DNA of 7,573 nucleotides, from assembly GCA_012961305.1 (NCBI GenBank), contig DTZQ01000356.1, positions 1 through 7,573 of the forward strand, in the 5' to 3' direction. The notes under the pieces were generated by a model. It saw only the letters and a list, made by a program, of their open reading frames with translations. It did not search any database and was not told the DNA's origin. The stretch is from Armatimonadota bacterium (GTDB lineage: Bacteria > Armatimonadota > UBA10988 > DTZQ01). A program made the translations under genes and the position numbers. Shown here in pieces: positions 1 to 5,305 of the stretch; within the stretch, counting starts at the first letter, position 1; each line of letters opens with the position of its first letter.

Positions 1-3000
1 CCTATGGTCCAATTAGACGGGGGTCGGTTTGCGGCCTCAGACCTTAACGACCTCTATCGGCGGATTATTAACCGCAACAACCGTTTACAGCGGATCATCG
101 AAATCAATGCTCCGGAGTCCATCATCAACCACGAAAAACGTTTGCTGCAAGAGGCCGTGGATGCATTGATTGACAACAGCCGCCGGACGCGCCCGGTAAC
201 CGGCTCCAACAAGCGGCCCCTGAAGTCCCTCAGCGACATGCTTCGGGGCAAGGAGGGGCGGTTTCGCAAAAACCTGTTGGGTAAAAGAGTGGATTACTCG
301 GGGCGTTCGGTCATCGTGGTCGGGCCGGAACTGAAACTCCACCAGTGTGGGCTGCCCAAGGAAATGGCTTTGGAACTGTTCAAACCCTTCGTCATGCGGC
401 AACTGGTGGAGGATGGCCGTACCACTAACATTAAAACGGCCAAGAGAATGGTCGACCGCCAGCAGGATGAGGTCTGGGATGCCCTGGACAAAATTATCAA
501 GGACCATCCCATTTTGCTCAACCGGGCTCCTACCCTGCACCGCTTAGGCATTCAGGCTTTTGAACCAGTATTGGTGGATGGGAAAGCCATCCAAATTCAC
601 CCTTTAGTATGTGCGGCCTTTAACGCCGACTTCGACGGGGACGCAATGTCGGTGCATGTTCCCCTCTCGGCAGCCGCTCAGGCCGAAGCACGTATCTTAA
701 TGATGTCCACCCAGAACCTCTTCTCTCCTGCCCATGGACGCCCATTGGTTACTCCTACTTATGATATTGTCTTAGGCTGTTTCTACCTAACTCAGCAAAC
801 ACCGGAAGAAGCCGCCGCCGAACCGCGGACCTACGGTTCAGCCGATGAGGCCATCCTGGCCTACGAAATGGGAGAGTTGAAATTACATGACCCCATTCTG
901 GTACGCCTGGACCAGTTGGGGGTAGAAGCGGTTCAAGATGGGGAAGTGGTCACTTTGGCGGAGGACTTGGCCAACTTCCTTTACCGCATCGGAGCCGAAA
1001 TCTACGAATTGCCCTTTGGAGCGAAAATTCTGGCCCAGGGTTTGACCTTCGTGCCCCAGGCCAAATGGCTCGAACAGTACACCGCTTCCAGTCAGGCGGA
1101 GGGGGATGGTTCGGCGGAGGCCGAGGAGGAGCAGGGGGGAGAACTGGTATGCTGGTTGCGCCTGGCAGCGGAGGGGGCACAGGCTCTCCTAAATGGACAG
1201 GAAGTTAACCCCGCTCAACGAGAGGCGTTGGAGGTGCTGTTAAACCAAACCTGGCGGCGATGGGAGGAACAGCAGGCAAGGGGTGAATTGGCCGAAATTA
1301 CCACTGTGCTGCGGGATTTAGTGGAAATCGGGCGGGAAATAGAGCAGGAAACCGCCTTGGCCATCCAGAAAGGGGAATTAGCAGCCGGAACGGAAATTCG
1401 GGTGCGGGTAGTCAGGGATTTCCCACGGGACGAGGAAGGTAAACCCGTAATTACCACCGTTGGGCGGGTGCTGTTCAACGAAATGTTGCCCTTGGATTTG
1501 CGCTATGTCAATGAGGAACTGCCGCGCAAGGAGTTGGGGGAACTCATTACTCGCTGTTATAAACGGCACGGCCAGTTGAGGACTGTGGAACTACTGGACG
1601 AGATGAAACGGCAGGGGTTCCATTACGCTACTCAGGCTGGAATTACCATTTCGGTGACCGATTTGGAAACGCCTCCGGAACGGGAACAAATCCTGCGGGA
1701 AACCGAGAAGGCAGTGGAAGAGTGCAATCAACAGTTCCGTAATTTCATCATGACTGCTGGTGAGCGGGAGCAGGAAGTAACGCGCTTGTGGGTGGAGGCC
1801 AGCGACCGGGTGTACGAGGCCATGATTAACAATATCCGGCGTTCGAACCCGGTGTTCATGATGGCGGAATCGGGGGCCCGGGGCAGCAAGCGGCAAATTA
1901 CCCAATTAGCGGGAATGAGGGGATTGATGGCGGATGCTTCGGGTCGGCTCATTGAGGCTTTGCCCATCAAATCCAACTTCCGCGAGGGCTTGACCATCCA
2001 CGAGTACTTCATTTCCACTCACGGTGCCCGGAAGGGCCTGGCTGACACCGCGTTACGGACGGCCGATGCGGGTTACCTGACCCGCCGGATGGTGGATGTG
2101 GCCCAGGACGTAATCATTAAGGCGGTGGACTGTGGGACTACCAACGGCATTACTGTGGGTACTATCTGGGAGGTGCCTCGTCGTTGTCCCCGGCGGGAGT
2201 GTAGGACTCTGGCCTACCACACGGGGCCGCGCTGTAAAAACTGTGGGGAGTTGCTCTCTGAGGACCTGCAGGTAGTTGAATACTTGCAGGAACGAATAGC
2301 CGGGCGCATTGCCGCGGAAACCATTTATGCCTGGGCGCCGCGTACCTGCCCGGAATGTGGCCAAGTGGCTCGTTACGATGGACCCCACTGTCAGGCCTGT
2401 GGAGCCCGCTTCTCCGAGGAACCAATGCTCAGTGAGGAGGTGCTGGTGGAGGTCAATGAGGAAATTTCCGACGAGTTGGCGGAGCGTCTGGAAAAGGAAT
2501 TTCTCTGCGAGGAGGTATCCATTCGCTCGCCCATGACTTGCGACCATCCGCAGGGCGTGTGTGCCCGGTGCTATGGCCGAGACCTGGCTACTAAGCGCTT
2601 AGTGGAAGTTGGAGAAGCGGTGGGGATAATCGCGGCCCAATCCATTGGCGAGCCAGGCACCCAGTTGACCATGCGCACTTTCCACACCGGCGGAGTAGCA
2701 GGGCAATACCTCACGGGCGTAGCGGACGTGAAGAAGAAAAAACAGGATATGATTCGGCAGTTGTCGCGGGATATCGAACAGGGACGGGTAACCTTGGACC
2801 AGTTGGGCAGCGCGGAACGGGAACGTAACAAAGCCATCCAAGACATGCTCAAGGTTCTGGAGGAGCCCAGCCGAGGTTTGCTGCGGGTGGTGGAACTTTT
2901 TGAGGCTCGTCGCCCTAAAGGTCAGGCCATTACCACGGACGTGGAGGGAGTAGTGGCCGATATCGAAACCAAGGGTCTGCGAAAGGTTATCATCCATTCG

Positions 3001-4020
3001 GAGCAGTCGCTGGACGCAGAGGTTAGCATTTTCCGGGAAGCAACTCTGGCCCAGGATGCAGTGTCGCCGGAAACGGGAGAGGTGGTGGCCCGGGCCGGTA
3101 CGCCTCTGAACCGTCGAACGCGGGAAATTTTAGCCGAGGCCGGAGTGCAAGAGGTAGTTATTAGGAAGGAGTACTTAGTACCCTACCGGGGCTATCTGGA
3201 AGTGCGAAAAGGAGACGTGGTATCAGCCGGGGACCGTCTCACCGAAGGGCCGCTTAATCCTCAGGAGGTTTTGGCTCTCAAAGGAGTTAAGGGAGTGCAG
3301 GATTATATCGTCAGCGAAATCCAGAAAGTGTACCGGGAACAGGGAGTGGAGATTAACGATAAACACGTGGAAATCATCGTGCGGCAAATGCTGAAGCGCC
3401 GGGAAGTAATTGACGGTGGAGATACTAACCTTCTGCCCGGCCAAAAGGTGGACCGTTTCACTCTGGAGGCGGAAAATGCCCGGGTGCGAGAGCAGGGGGG
3501 ACGGGAGGCCGTGGCCAACTGGATGCTGATGGGCATTACCGATGCTTCCCTGGCTACCGATAGTTTCCTTTCGGCTGCCAGTTTCCAAAAAACCACCCGC
3601 GTACTCACCGAAGCCGCCGTATATGGTCGAGAGGACTATCTGGTGGGACTAAAAGAGAATGTCATCATTGGTCGCTTGATTCCCGCAGGAACTGGAGCGA
3701 CCCACTACCGCAATACAAAGGTAGTTCCTACGCCGGCAGCCCTGCGAGAACTGGGAGGGGAAGCCGAACCCCTGCGCGCCGTATTGCCTTCCCCTGAGGA
3801 GGAAGAGGAGGATGAGGAAACCCTGGAGGAAGCACGGGCCAGTTGGGGGAAATTGGCTGGTTTTGACGAAGATGACTTCAGCGAATTGCCGGGGGAGGAA
3901 TTCTTGGAGGAGACCGAACCAGTCGAGGAAGCAGAGACCCCCTGGACCGCGAGCGAGGAGGAAACTTTGGGAGAGGAAATAGAGGAGGCAGATTGGGGAA
4001 CGGTTGAGGAGGAGGAATAG
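1..4020 (+). CDS. rpoC: DNA-directed RNA polymerase subunit beta' (5'-truncated by window edge)
   Basis: This is the catalytic clamp subunit of RNA polymerase. The frame is open from base 1 (CCT, Pro, matching about E. coli residue 251), so about 250 N-terminal residues, including zinc site 1, lie outside. Counting from the Met at base 4, visible parts are: lid/rudder (LDGGRF to NRNNRL); switch 2 (GRFRKNLLGKRVDYSGRS, residues 85-102); NRAPTLHRLGIQAFEP (173 on); the Mg-binding NADFDGD (207-213, three Asp intact); TTVGR; the bridge helix region (STHGARKGLADTALRTADAG); the four cysteines of zinc site 2 (codons at 2131, 2539, 2560, 2569); the trigger loop (TMRTFHTGG); and the C-terminal GLKENVIIGRLIPAGTG. 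Frame is unbroken to TAG. Oddities described separately: Ala after NADFDGD, four insertions, switch-1 changes and an acidic tail. No clear terminator follows. Identity is certain; insertion boundaries are approximate, judged against remembered family sequences. Confidence 0.99.
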   Translation, partial: PMVQLDGGRFAASDLNDLYRRIINRNNRLQRIIEINAPESIINHEKRLLQEAVDALIDNSRRTRPVTGSNKRPLKSLSDMLRGKEGRFRKNLLGKRVDYSGRSVIVVGPELKLHQCGLPKEMALELFKPFVMRQLVEDGRTTNIKTAKRMVDRQQDEVWDALDKIIKDHPILLNRAPTLHRLGIQAFEPVLVDGKAIQIHPLVCAAFNADFDGDAMSVHVPLSAAAQAEARILMMSTQNLFSPAHGRPLVTPTYDIVLGCFYLTQQTPEEAAAEPRTYGSADEAILAYEMGELKLHDPILVRLDQLGVEAVQDGEVVTLAEDLANFLYRIGAEIYELPFGAKILAQGLTFVPQAKWLEQYTASSQAEGDGSAEAEEEQGGELVCWLRLAAEGAQALLNGQEVNPAQREALEVLLNQTWRRWEEQQARGELAEITTVLRDLVEIGREIEQETALAIQKGELAAGTEIRVRVVRDFPRDEEGKPVITTVGRVLFNEMLPLDLRYVNEELPRKELGELITRCYKRHGQLRTVELLDEMKRQGFHYATQAGITISVTDLETPPEREQILRETEKAVEECNQQFRNFIMTAGEREQEVTRLWVEASDRVYEAMINNIRRSNPVFMMAESGARGSKRQITQLAGMRGLMADASGRLIEALPIKSNFREGLTIHEYFISTHGARKGLADTALRTADAGYLTRRMVDVAQDVIIKAVDCGTTNGITVGTIWEVPRRCPRRECRTLAYHTGPRCKNCGELLSEDLQVVEYLQERIAGRIAAETIYAWAPRTCPECGQVARYDGPHCQACGARFSEEPMLSEEVLVEVNEEISDELAERLEKEFLCEEVSIRSPMTCDHPQGVCARCYGRDLATKRLVEVGEAVGIIAAQSIGEPGTQLTMRTFHTGGVAGQYLTGVADVKKKKQDMIRQLSRDIEQGRVTLDQLGSAERERNKAIQDMLKVLEEPSRGLLRVVELFEARRPKGQAITTDVEGVVADIETKGLRKVIIHSEQSLDAEVSIFREATLAQDAVSPETGEVVARAGTPLNRRTREILAEAGVQEVVIRKEYLVPYRGYLEVRKGDVVSAGDRLTEGPLNPQEVLALKGVKGVQDYIVSEIQKVYREQGVEINDKHVEIIVRQMLKRREVIDGGDTNLLPGQKVDRFTLEAENARVREQGGREAVANWMLMGITDASLATDSFLSAASFQKTTRVLTEAAVYGREDYLVGLKENVIIGRLIPAGTGATHYRNTKVVPTPAALRELGGEAEPLRAVLPSPEEEEEDEETLEEARASWGKLAGFDEDDFSELPGEEFLEETEPVEEAETPWTASEEETLGEEIEEADWGTVEEEE
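910..1449 (+). other. Large lineage-specific insertion in beta' before TTVGR
   Basis: In E. coli about 19 residues separate the VKVRI strand from DTTVGR; here about 180 separate VRL (ending at base 909) from ITTVGR (base 1450), an excess of roughly 160. The segment has a first part that looks folded (EDLANFLYRIGAEIYELPFG), a low-complexity acidic linker around 1090-1140 (EGDGSAEAEEEQGG), then a long predicted helical or coiled-coil stretch rich in Glu, Gln, Arg and Leu (about 1200-1390). It ends in GTEIRVRVV, which resembles the strand expected before TTVGR. There is no Cys/Ser start or His-Asn end, so it is not an intein. Function unknown. Confidence 0.75.
2176..2412 (+). other. Two similar zinc-ribbon inserts inside the zinc-2 region of beta'
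   Basis: Between the first conserved zinc-2 cysteine (codon 2131) and the other three (2539, 2560, 2569) there are eight extra cysteines in two clusters. Insert A has Cys codons at 2185, 2200, 2233 and 2242 (Cx4C, then CKNCG). Insert B has them at 2347, 2356, 2389 and 2398 (CPECG, then CQACG). The two share the pattern CP..C, an aromatic residue, GP, CxxCG and SE, so they look like copies of one module. They flank the normal core segment LQERIAGRIAAE. Each set of four cysteines fits a zinc ribbon. Zinc binding is inferred, not shown. Confidence 0.85.
2704..2874 (+). other. Insertion in the trigger-loop tip of beta'
   Basis: The trigger loop begins normally (TMRTFHTGGVAG, ending at base 2703, with the catalytic-region His at 2683-2685) and resumes at GLLRVVELFEARRPKG from 2875. 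Families without an insert have about six residues here (such as DITQ followed by GLPRV); this protein has 57, so about 51 are extra. The insert is highly charged and probably helical: a KKKK cluster, then two amphipathic segments (MIRQLSRDIEQG and ERERNKAIQDMLKVLEE). The Pro of GLPRV is Leu here. It sits where E. coli carries the much larger SI3 domain, but shows no visible similarity to it. Confidence 0.85.
3028..3168 (+). other. Extra DPETGEV-like module after the trigger loop of beta'
   Basis: About 47 residues lie between KVIIHSEQSLDAEVS and EYLVPYRGYLEV, where many beta' proteins have only a short turn. The segment (TLAQDAVSPETGEVVARAG, then a short helix, then AGVQEVVIRKE) resembles the module normally found once, just upstream of the zinc-2 cysteines (the AAE, TGE, NEEI, VSIRS series). 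It may therefore be a second copy of that fold within the same protein. This is pattern resemblance only; no alignment was run. Confidence 0.5.
3790..4017 (+). other. Acidic C-terminal tail of beta'
   Basis: After the conserved end of the polymerase core (LIPAGTGATHYR) and a short linker, the last 74 residues (from base 3796) contain 35 Asp or Glu and only one Lys and one Arg, starting with PSPEEEEEDEE. The tail is probably disordered. It includes three Trp and several Phe spaced among the acidic residues, which could serve as docking points. Because Glu codons are GAG/GAA, the DNA is full of GGAGG strings that resemble ribosome-binding sites; none precedes a gene start here. Confidence 0.85.
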
Positions 4021-4075
4021 AGGGTTCCAAGTAAAAGTCCCCGGAGTCTGGCAGAAAAAAGTTGCGCTCTTAGAC

Positions 4076-4104
4076 TTGACAGAATGCCGATTATCTGGTA
4101 TTAT
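4076..4104 (+). promoter_or_regulatory. Sigma70-type promoter of the str operon
   Basis: A perfect -35 box TTGACA (4076-4081), a 17-base spacer and a -10 box TATTAT (4099-4104) preceded by TGG (4096-4098), which fits an extended -10. Transcription would start near 4111. It lies 56 bases after the rpoC stop and about 200 bases before rpsL, so it would drive rpsL-rpsG-fusA-tuf independently of the rpoBC promoter. This is the best promoter match that I found in the window. Confidence 0.85.
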
Positions 4105-4172
4105 ATGAACTTGTGGGGAAAGGGTTGACCCCCTCTGCCCGGGTAGCCTCCCCGGCACTACCAGTGAAAGGA

Positions 4173-4244
4173 ATGGGTTGGGAAGGGAAAGGACTTCTGA
4201 CGGGTTTGGTTTTCTGTCCGAAGTGCCAAGGGGAAGGATTATGA
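4173..4244 (+). CDS. Possible 23-residue leader peptide
   Basis: ATG at 4173 opens a 23-codon frame ending in TGA at 4242-4244. The peptide starts MGWEGKGLLTG and ends CPKCQGEGL. Its stop codon abuts the 5' arm of the terminator hairpin (4245), so a ribosome finishing this frame would cover that arm and could prevent termination. The stop also overlaps an ATG at 4241. Against it: the purine run AAAGGA touches the ATG, with poor ribosome-binding spacing, though GTG at 4164 in the same frame is an alternative start. Short open frames of this size arise by chance, so confidence is low. Confidence 0.25.
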   Translation: MGWEGKGLLTGLVFCPKCQGEGL

Positions 4245-4282
4245 GGCTCCTCTCAGTATGTCGGTGGAGGAGCCGATTTTTT
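4245..4282 (+). terminator. Intrinsic terminator (probable attenuator) in the rpsL leader
   Basis: GGCTCCTC (4245-4252) pairs perfectly with GAGGAGCC (4267-4274), an 8-bp GC-rich stem with a 14-base loop, followed by GA and six T residues (4277-4282). It lies downstream of the str promoter and immediately upstream of the rpsL ribosome-binding site, the position of an attenuator rather than of an end-of-operon terminator. The 5' arm CTCCTC (4247-4252) can also pair with the rpsL Shine-Dalgarno GAGGAG (4295-4300), so two structures compete. It could also act on readthrough from rpoC. Confidence 0.75.
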
Positions 4283-4292
4283 GAGCCTTGGC

Positions 4293-4302
4293 AGGAGGAG
4301 GG
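4293..4302 (+). promoter_or_regulatory. Ribosome-binding site fixing the rpsL start
   Basis: AGGAGGAGGG (4293-4302) ends seven bases before the ATG at 4310. It supports the canonical S12 start over two in-frame upstream possibilities (TTG 4178 and ATG 4241), since translation from those would run through the terminator stem and T-tract. Confidence 0.9.
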
Positions 4303-4309
4303 ATGGAGA

Positions 4310-4729
4310 ATGCCGACTATTAGCCAATTAGTGCGTAAAGGCCGGAAGAAAGTTCGGAAAAAATCCAAGGCGCCGGCGTTGCAAGTGGGTTTTAACTCCC
4401 TTAAGCGGCAGACTTATAAACTGCGGCAGGGAGCGCCGCAGAAGCAGGGAGTGTGTACCCGGGTGTACACTACTACCCCTAAGAAACCTAATTCGGCCCT
4501 GCGTAAAGTTGCCCGGGTGCGTCTAACCAACCGATATGAGGTTACGGCCTATATTCCAGGTATCGGGCATAACTTACAGGAACATTCGGTAGTGTTGGTA
4601 CGCGGGGGTCGGGTAAAAGACCTGCCGGCCGTAAAATATCACATCATTCGGGGGACTCTGGACTGCGCAGGGACGGAAAACCGGCGCCAAGGACGGTCAA
4701 AGTACGGAACAAAAAAGCCCAAGCAGTAA
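4310..4729 (+). CDS. rpsL: 30S ribosomal protein S12
   Basis: S12 sits at the decoding centre of the small ribosomal subunit and helps to set tRNA selection accuracy. The protein is 139 residues, starting MPTISQLVRKGRKKV, typical of the family (124-139). Visible features: a basic N-terminal tail; a 15-residue longer loop than E. coli (about 25-42, containing LKRQTYKLRQGAPQKQG); the universal TTTPKKPNSALRK (54-66) with Lys58 equivalent to E. coli Lys42, so no common streptomycin-resistance change there; GHNLQEHSVV (86-95); and VKDLP (102-106) with the Asp that is methylthiolated in E. coli. Two departures: the Gly of the LPG motif is Ala (residue 107, E. coli Gly91), and the Gly of LTNG is Arg (residue 75). 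First gene of the str operon; 14 bases separate it from rpsG. Confidence 0.98.
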   Translation: MPTISQLVRKGRKKVRKKSKAPALQVGFNSLKRQTYKLRQGAPQKQGVCTRVYTTTPKKPNSALRKVARVRLTNRYEVTAYIPGIGHNLQEHSVVLVRGGRVKDLPAVKYHIIRGTLDCAGTENRRQGRSKYGTKKPKQ

Positions 4730-4743
4730 CGAGGAGCAAACCC

Positions 4744-5214
4744 ATGCCCAGAAAAGGTTTCGTTACTCCCCGCCCCGTGCCACCAGACCCAGTTTTTAAC
4801 AGCACTTTGGTCACCCGGTTTATTAAGGTTATTATGCGTAAGGGCAAGCGAAGTGTAGCGGAACGGATTTTCTATGGGGCCCTTTTGGAAATTGAGCGGC
4901 GTACCAAGCAGAACCCTTTGGATGTATTCGAGCAAGCCATTCGCAATGTTATGCCCATGGTGGAGGTGCGCTCGCGTCGCATCGGAGGAGCTACTTACCA
5001 AATCCCTATGGAAGTCCGACCCAAACGGCGAATTGCTTTGGCCATTCGTTGGCTGGTGGAGGCCGCACGGGAACGCTCCGGCCGTTCGATGATTGAAAAA
5101 TTAGCCCAGGAACTAATTGATGCTTCCCGCAACACTGGTGGGGCCGTTACGCGGCGGGAGAACACCTATCGCATGGCTGAAGCCAATCGGGCCTACGCCC
5201 ATTATCGGTTTTAG
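4744..5214 (+). CDS. rpsG: 30S ribosomal protein S7
   Basis: S7 nucleates assembly of the 30S head and lines the E site and mRNA exit. The protein is 156 residues, the standard length, from MPRKGFVTPRPVPPDP to AHYRF. Visible features: the basic N-terminal arm; helix 1 (NSTLVTRFIKVIMRKGKRS); the conserved beta-hairpin (VEVRSRRIGGATYQIPMEV, about 73-91) that contacts 16S rRNA and E-site tRNA; and RSGRSMIEKLAQEL to the canonical MAEANRAYAHYRF end. The start is set by GAGGAG (4731-4736), seven bases before ATG. The rpsL-rpsG gap is only 14 bases, so the E. coli-type S7 autoregulatory hairpin between these genes is absent; any feedback must act elsewhere, perhaps in the leader. A -1 frame past the stop reads as protein-like sequence (see the next entry). 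Confidence 0.98.
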   Translation: MPRKGFVTPRPVPPDPVFNSTLVTRFIKVIMRKGKRSVAERIFYGALLEIERRTKQNPLDVFEQAIRNVMPMVEVRSRRIGGATYQIPMEVRPKRRIALAIRWLVEAARERSGRSMIEKLAQELIDASRNTGGAVTRRENTYRMAEANRAYAHYRF

Positions 5215-5294
5215 CCAGGCTACAGGAGGCGGTCCAGGAAGCAGGATTTGAGGGTGGGCCTAACTACGAGCCTAAGCAGTTTGAGGGGCTTTAA
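5211..5294 (+). other. Coding-like -1 frame between rpsG and fusA
   Basis: Read from 5211, the -1 frame relative to rpsG encodes 27 residues, beginning LARLQEAVQEAGF and ending YEPKQFEGL, then TAA at 5292-5294 inside the fusA Shine-Dalgarno. Codon pattern and composition look protein-like. There is no ATG, GTG or TTG in this frame back to the previous stop at 5178. It would join S7 if the TTTT run at 5209-5212 gained one T, or by a -1 slip, giving an S7 extended by 27 residues. The canonical S7 end at AHYRF argues that the annotated stop is real. It may be a decayed extension or chance. Confidence 0.3.
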
Positions 5295-5299
5295 GGTGA
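5293..5299 (+). promoter_or_regulatory. Ribosome-binding site fixing the GTG start of fusA
   Basis: AAGGTGA is fully complementary to the 3' end of 16S rRNA and lies six bases before GTG at 5306. It favours this start over TTG at 5324, which would give the more usual MAREF N-terminus but has only a weak GAGG about 12 bases upstream. Confidence 0.8.
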
Positions 5300-5305
5300 C
5301 AACTG

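Larger units (their letters stand above)
4111..4309 (+). promoter_or_regulatory. Long structured 5' leader of the str operon
   Basis: About 200 bases separate the predicted transcription start from the rpsL start. The first part can form small hairpins: GGTAG (4142-4146) with CTACC (4158-4162), and GGG (4122-4124) with CCC (4129-4131). The last part holds an intrinsic-terminator hairpin. CCTCC (4147-4151) could pair with GGAGG (4266-4270), the 3' arm of that hairpin, giving a possible antiterminator. Structures were found by eye, without energy calculation. I do not recognise a known ribosomal-protein leader motif. Confidence 0.55.

Noticed and set aside
2053..2547. Open frame of 164 codons on the minus strand within rpoC
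   Set aside because: It lies wholly opposite the beta' bridge-helix and zinc region, whose plus-strand protein is unambiguous; no family resemblance or start signal was seen.
910..2874. Inteins as an explanation for the rpoC insertions
   Set aside because: No Cys or Ser at the starts, no His-Asn ends and no splicing or homing-endonuclease motifs; the inserts are too short or of the wrong composition.
4021..4075. Possible rpoC terminator (CCGGAGTCTGG followed by AAAAAA)
   Set aside because: The stem is short and imperfect with a three-base loop, and the following tract is A rather than T on the coding strand.
4178..4309. In-frame 44-residue N-terminal extension of S12 from TTG 4178
   Set aside because: The family starts at MPTI; the strong Shine-Dalgarno at 4293-4302 serves ATG 4310, and the extension would translate through the terminator hairpin.
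3649..4368. Open frame of 239 codons on the minus strand across the rpoC end, the leader and rpsL
   Set aside because: It is antisense to well-conserved rpoC and rpsL codons, has no recognisable domain, and crosses the promoter; it follows from the GAG-rich tail lacking reverse-strand stops.
4730..4743. E. coli-type S7 repressor site between rpsL and rpsG
   Set aside because: The gap is only 14 bases and is filled by the rpsG ribosome-binding site, leaving no room for the structure.
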